Part shown: one piece after another, positions 39,728 through 63,116 of the stretch
Position numbering within the stretch: position 1 is the stretch's first letter
Layout: each line of letters starts with the position of its first letter
Assembly: GCF_034702125.1 (NCBI RefSeq)
Contig: NW_026945753.1
Location: 380,001 to 444,000, forward strand
Source of the DNA: Engraulis encrasicolus
Taxonomy: Eukaryota; Chordata; Actinopteri; Clupeiformes; Engraulidae
Length of the DNA: 64,000 nucleotides
Reading direction: 5' to 3'
The notes under the pieces: model-generated
What the model saw: the letters and a program-made list of their open reading frames with translations, nothing else
Told to the model about the DNA's origin: nothing
Databases searched by the model: none
Program-made: the position numbers and the translations under genes

Positions 39728-39998
39728 CAGGGTTGGGCAACTGGAGGCCCCGGGGGCCACATGCGGTCCTCCTCCTCATTCAATGCGGCCCTTAGATAAA
39801 ACATAATAATAGTAATGATTAAAAAACATAACTGACAAATCGTATTCAATCAATTGTAAATTTACTGTTTGCTGATAGAAAACACTACTTTTCCTTTCAA
39901 ACAGTATCGGCAGTTGGTGAGCAACCAACTACACCTCAAACTGAGTGATCTTCTGTGGTCTTCTGACGGTGGACATGAAAAACCATTGCCCATCCCTG
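39728..39998. mobile_element. hAT-type MITE (TSD gcctacat)
   Basis: The ends CAGGGTTGGGCA and TGCCCATCCCTG are inverted, with exact 8-bp gcctacat duplications at 39720-39727 and 39999-40006. The interior ('ccgggggccacatgcggtcc') is typical of a widespread fish MITE. A related sequence lies at about 55578-55640 inside copy C. Confidence 0.88.
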
Positions 39999-40006
39999 GC
40001 CTACAT

Positions 40007-41560
40007 TATGCTTTTCTGCACTAGAATCTCATTATATACAAATGAGTTTTTGCACAATTATTGGTGGCGTTAGCACCATTATATCGGAGCGTTCAGGAAC
40101 CAGAAAGTTGGTTCTCGGTGCGCACCGAAAAATGCTTGTTTGTTCCTGCCGTCAACGTGGACATCAGCAGTGACTGCCTCAACATCATCAACAGCGGTCT
40201 TGCTACATAGCCTCCCGGGACTACTAGTCAGGATGCAGTGATAATGTCAGGATGCAGAATGATAATGAGGCAGTACCTACAGTATTCAGATGTGAACATT
40301 ACTTTAGTTAAAAAGCATGGATGTTTAAAACTTTGAAATGGGACTGCAACTGAATCAGCACTACTGTATCACAATGGATATAATAAAAAACAAATTGATT
40401 TAGTGCACGCAAATCAATCAATTATTTATTGGTGCTTTAGTACACTAATGTGTGATGGGCACATAATTTGTAAAGCCCTATAGGGTTTTTAAATTCAGGA
40501 ACAATTTTAAAGCCTTGCGAATGGTCATCATAGTTGTGTGAAATTTTTACAATTCCCATCCCTGACACTAACGTCACACAGTAACTACCAGTCTCGCCTA
40601 GAATTTACCTGAAACACCATTGACTCAATCCAGCGCACTGTTAGCCGGATTATCATCAATTTTCAAATCTCTTCGAGACTTGGTTTGACCAAGAGCATAA
40701 TAATTAACATTTTCCAAAAAGCATGGTTGACCCGCCTCCCTTTGTTTGCTAATGGTTGTTTGCTTCCCGACAAAGTGGGAGGAGTTACCGGTTTTTCGGG
40801 AACTCAAAAACGATATTTCCATTGCTCTTGACCTACCTAGTAGCAACGCTGAAGGTGTTGTGTCACAGATAGCGCTTTCAGGCCGACTGAGAACCGTGCT
40901 GGAGCCCGTTCCCGCACCTAATAGCGAACCAGCCGTCATGTTCACGCCACAGATATTTGCGTTCGCGAACCGGAAAGTTGTTTCGCAATGCGAACCGCAA
41001 AATACTAGGTTTTTCTCCGCGAACCGTGACGACAGCGTGCTCGTCAGCAGGTTAATCCGGGTAACGCAGTCACGTGCGGGAAAAGTTCAGAGCTCGGTTG
41101 AACACGGGCGGTTCGCAGATAAACACTTAAGTGCTGAACGTAACTGGTACACTTTGGTATGCAAGCATGACAATTGGCACACGTGTTCTTTAGAATGCAC
41201 TCTTTCAGCAGAGGGCGTTGTCCGCCCAAAAATCCAAGATGGCCGCCATTTTTTCAAGATGGCCACCCTCTCCAATTGAAAATAAGGCCAAAAATAGTTC
41301 ACTTTTGTATGCAAGCATGGAAATTGGCACACATGTTCATAGGTGTGGATACAGACTTGCCAGTGTTGACACAATATACACCGTATAAAGAATTGTACAC
41401 TGAAAATGTGTCTTCTTTGTCCTATTCTACAGTAGTGTTCTCCATTTTCTACTTGCAAATTCAAAATAGTTCTGTAGGCTATTATTCAACTTGTTCTTTA
41501 TCAATGTTTTTTTTTTTAATAAGAACAAAAAATAAAATGTGACATTACATCAAAATATGC
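40007..41560. other. Intergenic with diverged repeats
   Basis: Two related pieces containing 'gaacc(a/g)gaaagttg' occur near 40098 and 40967. A unit around 'gcaagcatg(a/g)(c/a)aattggcacac' repeats at about 41162 and 41311. No gene was supported; the 177-residue frame at 40746-41279 crosses these repeats. Confidence 0.4.
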
Positions 41561-41561
41561 A

Positions 41562-41855
41562 GGGCAGTCATGGGTAAACGGTTAGGGCGTCAAGCTTGAC
41601 ATCCGACTCGACAGATTGGTGGGGGTAGTAATTAACCTGTGCTCTCCCCCATCCTCCTCCATGTCTGAGGTACCCTGAGCATGGTACCGCCCCAACGTGC
41701 TACTCCCTTGGGGCGCCATTGGGGGCTGCCCCCTTGCAAGGGGAAAGGCATGAATGCAATTTCGTTGTGTGCAGTGTACAGTGAACCCTTGTGTGCTGTT
41801 GAGTGCTGTGTCACAATGACAATGGAAGTTGGAGTTTCCCAGGTGGGCGTTCACT
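41562..41855 (+). repeat. tRNA-derived SINE
   Basis: It begins gggcagtcatgggtaaacgg and contains ctctcccccatcctcctcca and gtgctgtgtcacaatgacaa. It is the same family as 60103-60425 but has lost much of the B box. Confidence 0.8.
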
Positions 41856-41964
41856 TCATTACATTGCATTATTACATTACATTACATTGCACTTAGCTGA
41901 TGCTTTCATTTTATTCAAAGCGACTTACAACTTCACTTTTAACATTGTTTTGTTTTTTGGCAGT

Positions 41965-41966
<2 letters not shown>

Positions 41967-42055
<89 letters not shown>
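41967..42055. repeat. (GT)n microsatellite
   Basis: Pure GT tract followed by a few degenerate units. Confidence 0.97.
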
Positions 42056-42056
<1 letters not shown>

Positions 42057-42360
42057 CTTTGTCTGTGTCTGTATCTGTGTAACAGATGTCAATGTAAGGC
42101 ATTGGAAATGCATGGCAAGAGACTAGTAAGGCCTCTGCACGTATCCTCAGTCTTCTGGCAGCATGCTTTACACAGCATATAATACAAGCTGGGGGATTTG
42201 ACAAGTGACTCCTACAAAAATAGCGCTCAATCATAATACAATGTGATACAAGGTTGTTGCCCAACAGCGAGAAATATTGTTGTGCTTTATTGCCCTCTAG
42301 TGGACGCTAGAGAAATTACATCACAATAAATAAAGGTGGCAGTGTGAAACAGGACAGATA

Positions 42361-42460
42361 GCACACACACACACACTCACGCACGCACACACATACACAC
42401 TCATTACATGCACAGTCATGCATGTTGGCACGCACACACAACCGCACACACACACACACA

Positions 42461-42534
<74 letters not shown>
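42361..42534. repeat. (CA)n microsatellite
   Basis: Degenerate CA/CGCA tract becoming pure from about 42471 to 42534. It ends immediately upstream of the copy B promoter region. Confidence 0.95.
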
Positions 42535-42535
<1 letters not shown>

Positions 42536-42539
42536 CATA

Positions 42540-43195
42540 TGATGCCTATCATGGCATCTGTTCAATCAGGATCGTCTCAGGACGTCTCAGCTCTTTGAGA
42601 ACATATTTCAAACGACGGACTGTTACTCGAAGTGGATATTTATATAAAAGGCCTATTTCTCCTGCAGTGGGTGATACAACCAGTTCCTATTGTCCCTGAA
42701 ACGTCAATTTACTCTCCCATCTTTATCAGGTAGGACTTGCTTTGCAAGTTTTGCAGAGATGCAGTGTTGGTTGTCCAGGAGAGGTCGTCGCTGCAAGGAA
42801 TTTAGTGCTGGATGTATGACAAGACTTTCACAAAAAAACGTAAAACACATGCTTTCAAAATTAAACACTATTCTTCAAGTTACAAAATAATCAAAGTTAC
42901 AGTTTTATTTTCATTTTTATTTTGATTGCTTGAATGCTTAATTTAAATGTTAACCAAAATGTTGAGAACCTACACTCAAATACAAATAACCCAACAATGA
43001 CAGAAGAATGGAGCTTGCATTGACTGACTTCCTATTAAATTTAGCCTGAGACATGCCACCACATTGAACAGACCACATGACAATAGCCTTCTGTATTCAT
43101 TATCATGTCGGTAAAGTGAACATAATAGTTTGTTAAAAAAAAAAGTGTCACTTTCAGAAAAATGTTTCCACATGGGAATGGATAATCAAAATAGT
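42540..43195 (+). promoter_or_regulatory. Copy B: orphan duplicate of promoter and first exon
   Basis: Tatcatggcatctgttcaat, ctcctgcagtgggtgataca and tgaaacgtcaatttactctc, followed by a donor tttatcag|gtaggactt (exon end 42729), match copy C's 5' region (44810-45085). The start of intron 1 also matches (42817-43130 versus 45499-45820). A TATA box, tatataaaag, is at 42641-42650; the equivalent copy C sequence has tattatat instead. No coding exons follow before copy C's own promoter. It is either a decayed tandem copy or an alternative first exon for copy C. A shorter repeat of its intron segment follows at about 43205-43320. Confidence 0.7.
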
Positions 43196-43543
43196 CCTAC
43201 CATGTGAACATGGCACAGCAATGGCATAGAAGAATTATGGAGTATGGCATTGACTGACTTCCTGTAAAATTTAGCCTGAGACATGCCACCATATTGAACA
43301 GACTACATGACAATAGACAGAGTTTTTTTGTACTGGGTAAAAACATGTTTCCACATGGGAATGGATAATTAAAATACCATGTAAACATGGCACAGCACAT
43401 GTACAGTTATAGCAGCGAGTGAAGGGCTGAACTGGGACAAGAACAAATCTTGTACTCGCAGAGTCAGAGCAGTGCCAGTGTAGTTTGTCAGCCCCGTGAT
43501 TCTGCCCACACACTACACAGCTTACAGGACTTACTCAAGCATG

Positions 43544-43549
43544 CACGCG

Positions 43550-43580
<31 letters not shown>

Positions 43581-43597
43581 GCAGGCAAGCACGCGCA

Positions 43598-43650
<53 letters not shown>
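43544..43650. repeat. (CA)n microsatellite
   Basis: CA tract with a CGCAGGCAAGCACGCG interruption near its centre. Confidence 0.95.
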
Positions 43651-44065
43651 AGTTATTGGGCTGATAATTGATGTGAACTTTAAAGCTATTGGGTCTGCCA
43701 GGAAAGAAAACATTCTCTGCTGCTAGTTAGATTTATCTACACTATAATACACATAGAGTGAATGGGATTCCCCATTACACAGATAAACCCACTGCCAAAG
43801 TTCAATGCCACCACATCCAGGGGAAACCCCACTTTCAATGCCACATCAAAATGACTTGGTGTCAGAACTTAATGTGCCAGGTAAGTCCCTATACTGTAAT
43901 ATTAAAATACCGGTCAAACACACTGAAATGTAATTAGTATAGAATAATATTGATAAATAAAATCCAAAAATAGCCGAGGTTTCTGACACTGTTGCCAAGA
44001 CTCAGTGAAAATGACAATGAGTCACTGTGAGTAGATTAACTTAACTAAGACACGTACAGCCAAAG

Positions 44066-44066
<1 letters not shown>

Positions 44067-44161
<95 letters not shown>

Positions 44162-44182
44162 CTAAGCTAAGCTAAGCTAAGC
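44067..44182. repeat. (CA)n followed by (GCTAA)n
   Basis: Pure CA to 44160, then four to five gctaa pentamers. Confidence 0.95.
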
Positions 44183-44345
44183 TACTGGCTGCCAAGTGGG
44201 CTAACACAGAGGAACATGTGGCCTCTTGGAAAAAAAAGCAGTCTCTAAAAAGACAGGACACTGCACTGTCTCAGAAGCACTGATATGTTTGTTGTTTGTG
44301 TGGTTAGCTTTGTGATTGATGTGAAGTGATGAAGTGTGTGTGATG

Positions 44346-44348
<3 letters not shown>

Positions 44349-44410
<62 letters not shown>

Positions 44411-44490
44411 TGTGTGTCTGTGTGTCTGTGTGTGTGTCTGTGTCTGTGTCTGTGTGTGTCTGTGTGTGGGGTGTGGAGGTATGGGTGTGG
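44349..44490. repeat. (GT)n / (GTCT)-interrupted microsatellite
   Basis: Pure GT then regularly CT-interrupted GT units, located about 0.5 kb upstream of the copy C first exon. Confidence 0.95.
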
Positions 44491-44804
44491 GCGGGTGTGT
44501 GTTTCCTGAGCAAGTATGAAAAGTAGTAGTATTACTTACCTGGCTCAAACACACCATGTGCTCTGAGATAGCCTTAAGGGAACAGTGCAGTGGGACTGTA
44601 CCATGCTCAGGCATGGAGGAGGATGGCGGAGAACACTGGGGAGTTGCCGCCTGTACTTTCACATTGATTGTTCGAGACATAACTACCCCCCCCCCCCCCT
44701 TGGATAATTTCACCACCGCTTTGCCACGGAAGGACTGCTATATATTATATATCAATATATATTATATATGTAGTGTCACAGTGTGATACCCTGACCAACG
44801 TGAC

Positions 44805-45085
44805 GTCTATCATGGCATCTGTTCAATCAGAAACGTCTCTGGAAAGTCTCTCGCTGCGCATGCCCCTCCAGCCCTTTGAACAAAGAGAGCGCAGCATGAG
44901 GTGAATTGCCAAGTGCAGAGTGAGGTGAAGACGACATCTTTGGCTCATTTGGAAAATAATTAAGAAAATATTTCGACTGTTACTGGACGATTAGTGGATA
45001 TTTATATTATATTTCTCCTGCAGTGGGTGATACAGCCAGTTCCTGTTGTCTCTGAAACGTCAATTTACTCTCCCGTCTTTATCAG
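44805..45085 (+). promoter_or_regulatory. Copy C promoter region and non-coding first exon
   Basis: The end of the exon is set by tttatcag|gtagga at 45085/45086. The start is not visible; by analogy with copy B, transcription would begin roughly 30 bp after the TATA-like tattatat near 45003. No ATG-initiated frame continues into exon 2, so it is 5' UTR. I saw no clear interferon-response or GAS element, and the control of this gene cannot be read from sequence alone. Confidence 0.6.
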
Positions 45086-46257
45086 GTAGGACTTGTTTTG
45101 CAATTACAGTAGAGAAAATTAGCACATAATAGCACATAAAAACACTTCAGTAACGTGCACGCTTCAAGGAACATGAATAAGGTTTCATGGCAAAATGACA
45201 CTCATTTAGCCACAAAATTCATTACAAGTTTTTGCCTACTCTTGTTTACTAGAGCAACACTATTGAACGATTAAACAAAAGTTTGTTAAGTTGTTGGTAA
45301 AATAACTTAAACACAGCGTTGCTGTACCTTAAACAAAAGTGCAGGTTTACACTTTCATACCAGTTTTACATATCACTTGCTCCTTTATGCAACACACATC
45401 CCCTGTCTACACACTATTTTATATATAAGACACTTTGTTCAAAAGTAAAATCTGAGATTCATTGAACACATCTGTTCAAAATACAAAACACAATGGATAT
45501 ATGACAAGACTTGAGACATAAAACACATGCTTTCAAAATTAGACACTATCCTGCCAGTTACAAAATAAACAAAGTTGCATTTTTCTATTTTCATTTTAAT
45601 TTCCATTGCTTGTATGCTGAATGTAAATTTTCACCAAACCGTTGAGAACCTACGCTCAAACAAAACATCAAATAGCACAACAATGGCATAGAAGGGTAGA
45701 GTATGGAGTATGGTATTGACTCACTTCCTGTAATACTTAGCCTGCCGCCGAATTTAACGGACGACATAACAATAGCTTATAAGCTTCCTCATATATTAGG
45801 TAATGTGAGCATGATAGTTTGGAAAAATTGTGTCATTATCAGAAAGCAACGAAGTAAACACGTGAGCAAACTGACTGAATATGGTATAATTTTGATGACT
45901 TTGTTTAGACTACATATTTGTTAAAATGTATTGCATTTAATTTCTATATTAGAGTGATACAAGCTATTGTTTGAGTCTTTTTGAGTCTAACTGAATTTAG
46001 AAGTACAGTATTGAAATGTACAGTATCGTACTTTTGTTCTTACACTATGAACATTGTGTGAAACTGAATGGACAGTAAAAACAAAAGACTGCAGTGTTTC
46101 GCATCAAGTAAACAAGGCCATGAGCCGAAATGTGCAAAATGAGTGTAATAGGGAAAAACTGTACTGACATGAAAATAATATAAGAGCTTTCATTTAACTT
46201 TTATGTGTATAATGTTCATGAAATGAAATGTAATGCAATGATCCAACTGTCTTTCAG

Positions 46258-57642
<11,385 letters not shown>

Positions 57643-57735
57643 AGAAGACAGAACATTTCATAACAGTTACTTTTGTTTTTACCGGTATTAACCATTTTTT
57701 TACTTTACAACCAAATCTGTATTTAATCAAATTGC

Positions 57736-57741
57736 ATTAAA
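57736..57741 (+). promoter_or_regulatory. Probable polyadenylation signal of copy C
   Basis: ATTAAA, the commonest variant hexamer, 94 bp after the stop codon. Not confirmed by transcript data. Confidence 0.45.
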
Positions 57742-57784
57742 AGGTGCCAAACAAAAAATGAGGAAGGTCATCGACTAAAGGCTT

Positions 57785-58840
57785 GGCTATTAAAGTTCCC
57801 ATGGCATGAAATTTCCATGGTCCTTTGGTGCTTTGTATGGGTTTGCGGGGGTGTCAGGATGCTATATCCGCAATCTTTCTCAAAATAAAGCTGAAACGCG
57901 CCATTTAGGCCTCTTTGTTGAAAAGTCCCTGTGCGTCGATCTGTTAATTATATGACAATATGATAATTATATAACAGGAGGAGGAGGGGGCAGGAGGGGG
58001 AGTGTCGTTGATGAGCAGGGGCGGAGCCGCGGGCTAAAGCTGTGTTGTGGTGGTGGTACAGCAGGTTAGCTGTTACCCAGAGTTAGCAATTTGCCCTAGT
58101 TAGCAATGGGACGTCCAGCGCCTGATGGAACTTCTCGCTTGTTTTGACCCAAAGATATTGCCTACCTGCTCATGGGCTTCAGTGCAGGACGCCTCAGAAG
58201 GGTGAGTTTGAAATGTTATGTCTGCAATTTGAATTTGTTGAATGGGTAGTTCTGAAGCACTGTTACTTGCCAGTAAGTTTGTAATTACAGCAGCAATCAT
58301 TCACCATGCAAGGACCTGGCAAGCACCATCATAAATTACAATATTCTTTTTTTTTTTTTACATATGAGCAAACAACCCCATTTGATGTGTGTGATGCACG
58401 TTACTGGCATCGCAACTGTCTCTAAACCCAGCAACTTTCTCCGTGTGGTTAGCATGCAATTGCAAGTCCTTCCCCTTTGTAATGTTATGCCATGCAACAC
58501 AAACGTGGTAAAAATGTTATAAATGAACGAGGGGGTAAGTTAGTTGTCAGGTTATAGTAGACTTTTACACCTTTGTTTACAACATTGTTCTGTTTCACCA
58601 CTGCAATGCTTATCATGCATCACAAGTCTGTTTGAGGAGGGTGGTGTATTACATGACAAAAGGCTACTCTATACTAGTTATGATGTACGCACTTCCTCAC
58701 CATCGGCTGATCATAAAATGTGTCTACATACAACTTATCTGCATTTGAACAGCTCCCCTGTGCACTGTCTGTGCTGGAGAATAGCCAGCTTTCCTTTGTC
58801 CAATACATGGCATTAAATGCATCTATTATGCCTTGTATTC
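57785..58840. other. Dispersed repeat and intergenic DNA
   Basis: From tattaaagttcccatggcat to about 58200 the sequence resembles a common fish dispersed repeat. After that no feature was supported. Confidence 0.4.
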
Positions 58841-59018
58841 CAGTGATTCCCAACCTTTTTTGCCCTGTGTACCCCCTAATTAATTTTGTCACATCATGAG
58901 TACCCCCTCCTTCATGCTCTATATGATCCTCTATACCAATGTGAGTACACTCCATATATTTGTTAGCATCACATGTACCCCTACTGGTACACAACGTACC
59001 CCTGGTTGGGAGACACTG
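58841..59018. mobile_element. Small hAT-type MITE
   Basis: The ends CAGTGATTCCCAACC and GGTTGGGAGACACTG are inverted, flanked by ttgtattc and ttgtatac (7 of 8 matching). 178 bp. Another repeat beginning cagtggtgtagtctacgtag starts directly after the right flank. Confidence 0.75.
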
Positions 59019-59026
59019 TTGTATAC

Positions 59027-60102
59027 AGTGGTGTAGTCTACGTAGAACGCGGGTATACCCACTTCTAAATTTCAGGGATTTCAGTATACCCACTTAAAAT
59101 TGATTGATCCATTGTTTTGAATAGCACAAATATATACAGTATACCCACTTCAAAAAAATGCTCAAATATAAAGAAAAAAAAATGATTTAAGTGTGCAGAC
59201 ATTTTTTCTTTCATATTTATTTACAAACAACCAACCAAACAAACCAACAAACAAACCATCATGTTCACAGTACTAATAAATCCTGCATTTGAAACCTTCA
59301 ATTTCATAGCTCATGTAATCGTCTTTTGAAAAACTACTGTGAATAGACTTCATAATTGATGTCTAATTGAAGAGTTCAAATGCAAAACCCCCTAACTCCA
59401 TTTCTTAAGATCTGCAGTTCTATATTTTTAGAGAACCACATCGTAGGTTTGGTTTACATTCATGTACTTGAAAATACATATAAATAGTTATATGACATAA
59501 ATAAAATAATAAATATGCAATTTTGATAGGTTTGTATTAAATAAAAATGAATTTAGATTATTTTCTGAAAAGGCACTTAGGGGTTTTGCATCTTTCATAG
59601 CTCATGTAATCGTCTTTTGAAAAACTATGAATAGACTTCATCATAATTGATGGCCTTGTTTACATGGGACTTTTTATTACGAATCAACTCAGTTTATTTC
59701 CATCAGCTTCAAGAGACAAGGACGCAGACCCAGCACGTGTATCAGCTGTGCAATCGAAATGCTATTCTGATACCTAGACGTTTATTCAGGATTAAAGGTG
59801 ATTCCGAACTATTTCATTCTTAATTACTAATTTGGAATTAAAAACGTCATGTTAACATGGCCAGTGTCAAAGTTCCAAATTTCCACAAAAAAAATTGGTT
59901 TTTCAACCAACATCTTCATAGTGTTCCTTTAAGAAGTGTTTTTAAAGGAAAACACTTTTTTGTTTTTTTCAATTGGTGCCTTAAGTCTAATTTAAAATAC
60001 GGGCAGGGGATTCATGCGGTGTAAATGCAAAACGGCAAAACAATGGGTAAAGTATGACATTGGCACATGGAGAAACTATAGGCCTTCATTTCAGCCATTT
60101 AA
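59027..60102. other. AT-rich repeats, no gene
   Basis: Starts with a repeat whose 'tatacccactt' words recur three times by 59160. The phrase catagctcatgtaatcgtct occurs twice (about 59308 and 59597), marking a ~290-bp tandem duplication. Confidence 0.45.
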
Positions 60103-60425
60103 GGGCAGTCATGGGTAAGCTGTTAGTGCGTCAGACTTGTAGCTCAAAGGTTGCCGGTTCGACTCCCGACCCACCAGGTTGGTGGGAGGAGTAATCAACC
60201 AGTGCTCTCCCCCATCCTCCTCCATGACTGAGGTACCCTGAGCATGATACCATCCCACCGCACTGCTCCCCATGCAGCGCCACTGAGGGCTGCCCCCTTG
60301 CACGGGTGAGGCATTAATGCAATTTCGTTGTGTGCATTGTGCATTGTGCAGTGTTCACTTGTGTGCTGTGGAGTGCTGTGTCACAATGACAATGGGAGTT
60401 GGAGTTTCCCAATGGGCTTTCACTT
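60103..60425 (+). repeat. tRNA-derived SINE (better preserved copy)
   Basis: Begins gggcagtcatgggtaagctg. It has a B-box-like ggttcgactcc about 50 bp in, then ctctcccccatcctcctcca, ggtaccctgagcatgatacc and gtgctgtgtcacaatgacaa. The same order occurs at 41562-41855. Partial pieces of the family appear near 44590-44650. Confidence 0.85.
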
Positions 60426-60429
60426 TCAC

Positions 60430-63116
60430 TTTATGTTTTCAGAAATTACATAAGATTTCACCCATGACATGTATAGTGGTAGGCCTACATTGTCATTTAT
60501 TTAAAACATGCAGCGCAGTGAATCATTTCTGTTTGCAACACACTTTTCATTCGTCCCTCATGCAGGGGTCTATCCAATGAATTAAAAAAAAAAAGAAATA
60601 GGAGCACAGATAAGAATTTAGGAGCACTGTGAAATTGTTAACACATTCTAAATGAGGGGTGCTGGTCACAGGGCCAGTTTTTCAAAATTCCTCCCATAAA
60701 AGGGTAAAAGGCTGAACAACATATTACACATTCATGTCTATACACATTCATTACTCATTTATTTCTATATGCAGCCCGATGTCTCCTCTTCTGTGTCAAT
60801 GAAGGCCTGTTGCATAACTCATTATCATACAACTGTAAAACAAAGCCTGGCTGGGGAGTGCCAGTAAACTCATCCCAACTGAGCTTCTCTCAAGGTTTTT
60901 TATTGCTCCAAACCCGAGTTAACTACAACGACTTGACTAGGCTTCAGAGTCGGCTCCAGCGCACATCTCTTGGTGGGGCGTAGGTAAACAACGGTGGGGC
61001 ACTGCCATTTATCAAGTTTGAGTCAAGTTCACCTATAGAACTGGCGGCAGTCACGTTTAGTTCAACCTACCCACTGCACAGGCTGATCGCGCTACTACTG
61101 TGGAAAACACTTCCTCCTCCCTACCAATAAGTACACCAATATGTCTGCAAGCAAGATTGTTTAGTGCAAGGTGGAAACCACATTCAGCACAGACGCGATA
61201 TGTGTCCAGGATTACACTGTACTTTTATAGGCCGTCAAGATACACAACATGGCAATTCACAGCAACAGGGGACGCTGATAACCCGAAGCGATACGAGCAT
61301 TTTGGACAAAAACACTATTTGATTTTGAGCTCTGCTTCTAAGCGTTCCTTTCACTACACCACTCCAAAATATAGATCCACATGGTTGCGTTGTAATAGGC
61401 TACTGCTTACAGCAACAATTTACATTATGCATTCAACAACGGAATAACACTCCACTGGGATTATCATTCTGGTAGCCTGTGAAATAGCTAATGAAGCCAG
61501 ACGTGGACATGCTATGGACCATGGACAGCTACCACCTCCGGTAGAAAAGACTAGAACCTAGAGTAGACAGTCAGAAAATAGGCACGGCATGGTGCGTCAT
61601 TCGCAGACATCCCGATCTTCCAAAGAGCCGTCAAACTATCCCACTCATCCTCACTAAGCGTCATACCACTGACACCAATATTGGACCCAGTCTAAATGTA
61701 GGTGGCATGGACGCTGAAATATTCTACAGTAGTTTGTCTCGAGGATGGACATTTCAAAGAATGTCAGACGAGCCGAACCTCAAAGCGTGTAGTCTATTAA
61801 TACAGCGTTTGATTTTTTTTTTTTAACTATGCGTCGTTAGGACAGCAAACAACACTATCAATTGGGCGCACTGGCGAAGTGAACACAAAGACGCAAGACC
61901 AAAATCCAGGAACCCACTGCCCCTGTGTTCTGTTGCCAAAATCACTCGTGATTAATTGTTCATCTTTGAGACATGTAGGCCTACCCATTGCTATGTAGTC
62001 ATTCAAAACATTCTCACTAGTTGCAGGTTAAGCTTACGCCTGAAATGTGAAGTGAAACACTGTAAAACATACATTGTGCAACCGATCTATTTTTCACCAA
62101 CTCATCTTGACAACCTGCCTACTCCGCTGTCGTTTTGACATTTAAATAGCCTTGAGGGAGTTTTTTTCAAACTCTTCATAGAGGAAAGTAAACGCAAAAC
62201 GTGATGAGCATGGGCACAGAGTTTAATGTGCACACAATCTTTTAAAAAGAATAGAGCTACTACATCTGATAAGCGCACCGATGGGTAGCCAAACTTCAAA
62301 GCCAAACTTAGCCAAACTTCAAAGCATGAGGGGCTAGTAGTAACAACAATCGCACAGGCAAAATCAAATAGACCCAAGTCAAGATGCCGCGGCGGGCAAA
62401 TTTAACGATCAAATTTCCTTACCTTAAAATGCTGTCTTACAGTGCTTGTCGCAATTATTCACACCGTTTGACATATCCAACCCAGCTAGCAAACTGCTAA
62501 CATTGTTTTGCTTGTTGTCTCCATTCCACCTCCAGCAGGCTAGATGACAATGTCATCATGACATTTTTGCATTACTCACATCCAGAAATATGTCATACGT
62601 GGATGGGATACTTATGTTGTTTTAACTATTAGGACATTATAACAAATCAATATGTATTATTATTATCATTATTATTTTACTGTTGAGGGAGATATCGCGC
62701 GCTAGTAGGATGGGTGACGTAGGCCTACACAACGCTACGGTGTGCCTTTGAGGACAAACTGCTTGCTTTACCCACAGATTGTCACATGCCGATGTCATTA
62801 GGGCCAGATGACTAAAATGCAAGCAAAACCAAAATGTTCCCCATTTTAATTGTATTGCTGTTACTTTGCACGTGTAATTTAAAAAGGATATTAAAATTAA
62901 ACAGTCAAAATGCAATGGTTTAAAGTATGTTATATATTTTTTTGTCCTGTGTTGGGTGCTGGGGCACCAGTGGCCACTAGGGGGGGCACTGCCTACAAAT
63001 GCCTCCCCATAGCGCTGACGCTGCTAGGCTTTTGATCCCTCTGTCTTTCAAGCACTCATGGTTTTCTCTATAGGATGTATTTACTCCAGGAGGAAAATGC
63101 GAAGGAAATCGTTTAA
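60430..63116. other. Intergenic with diverged repeats
   Basis: 61390-62430 contains diverged relatives of 38560-38830. Poly(T) at 61810-61823. No exon was supported. Confidence 0.4.
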
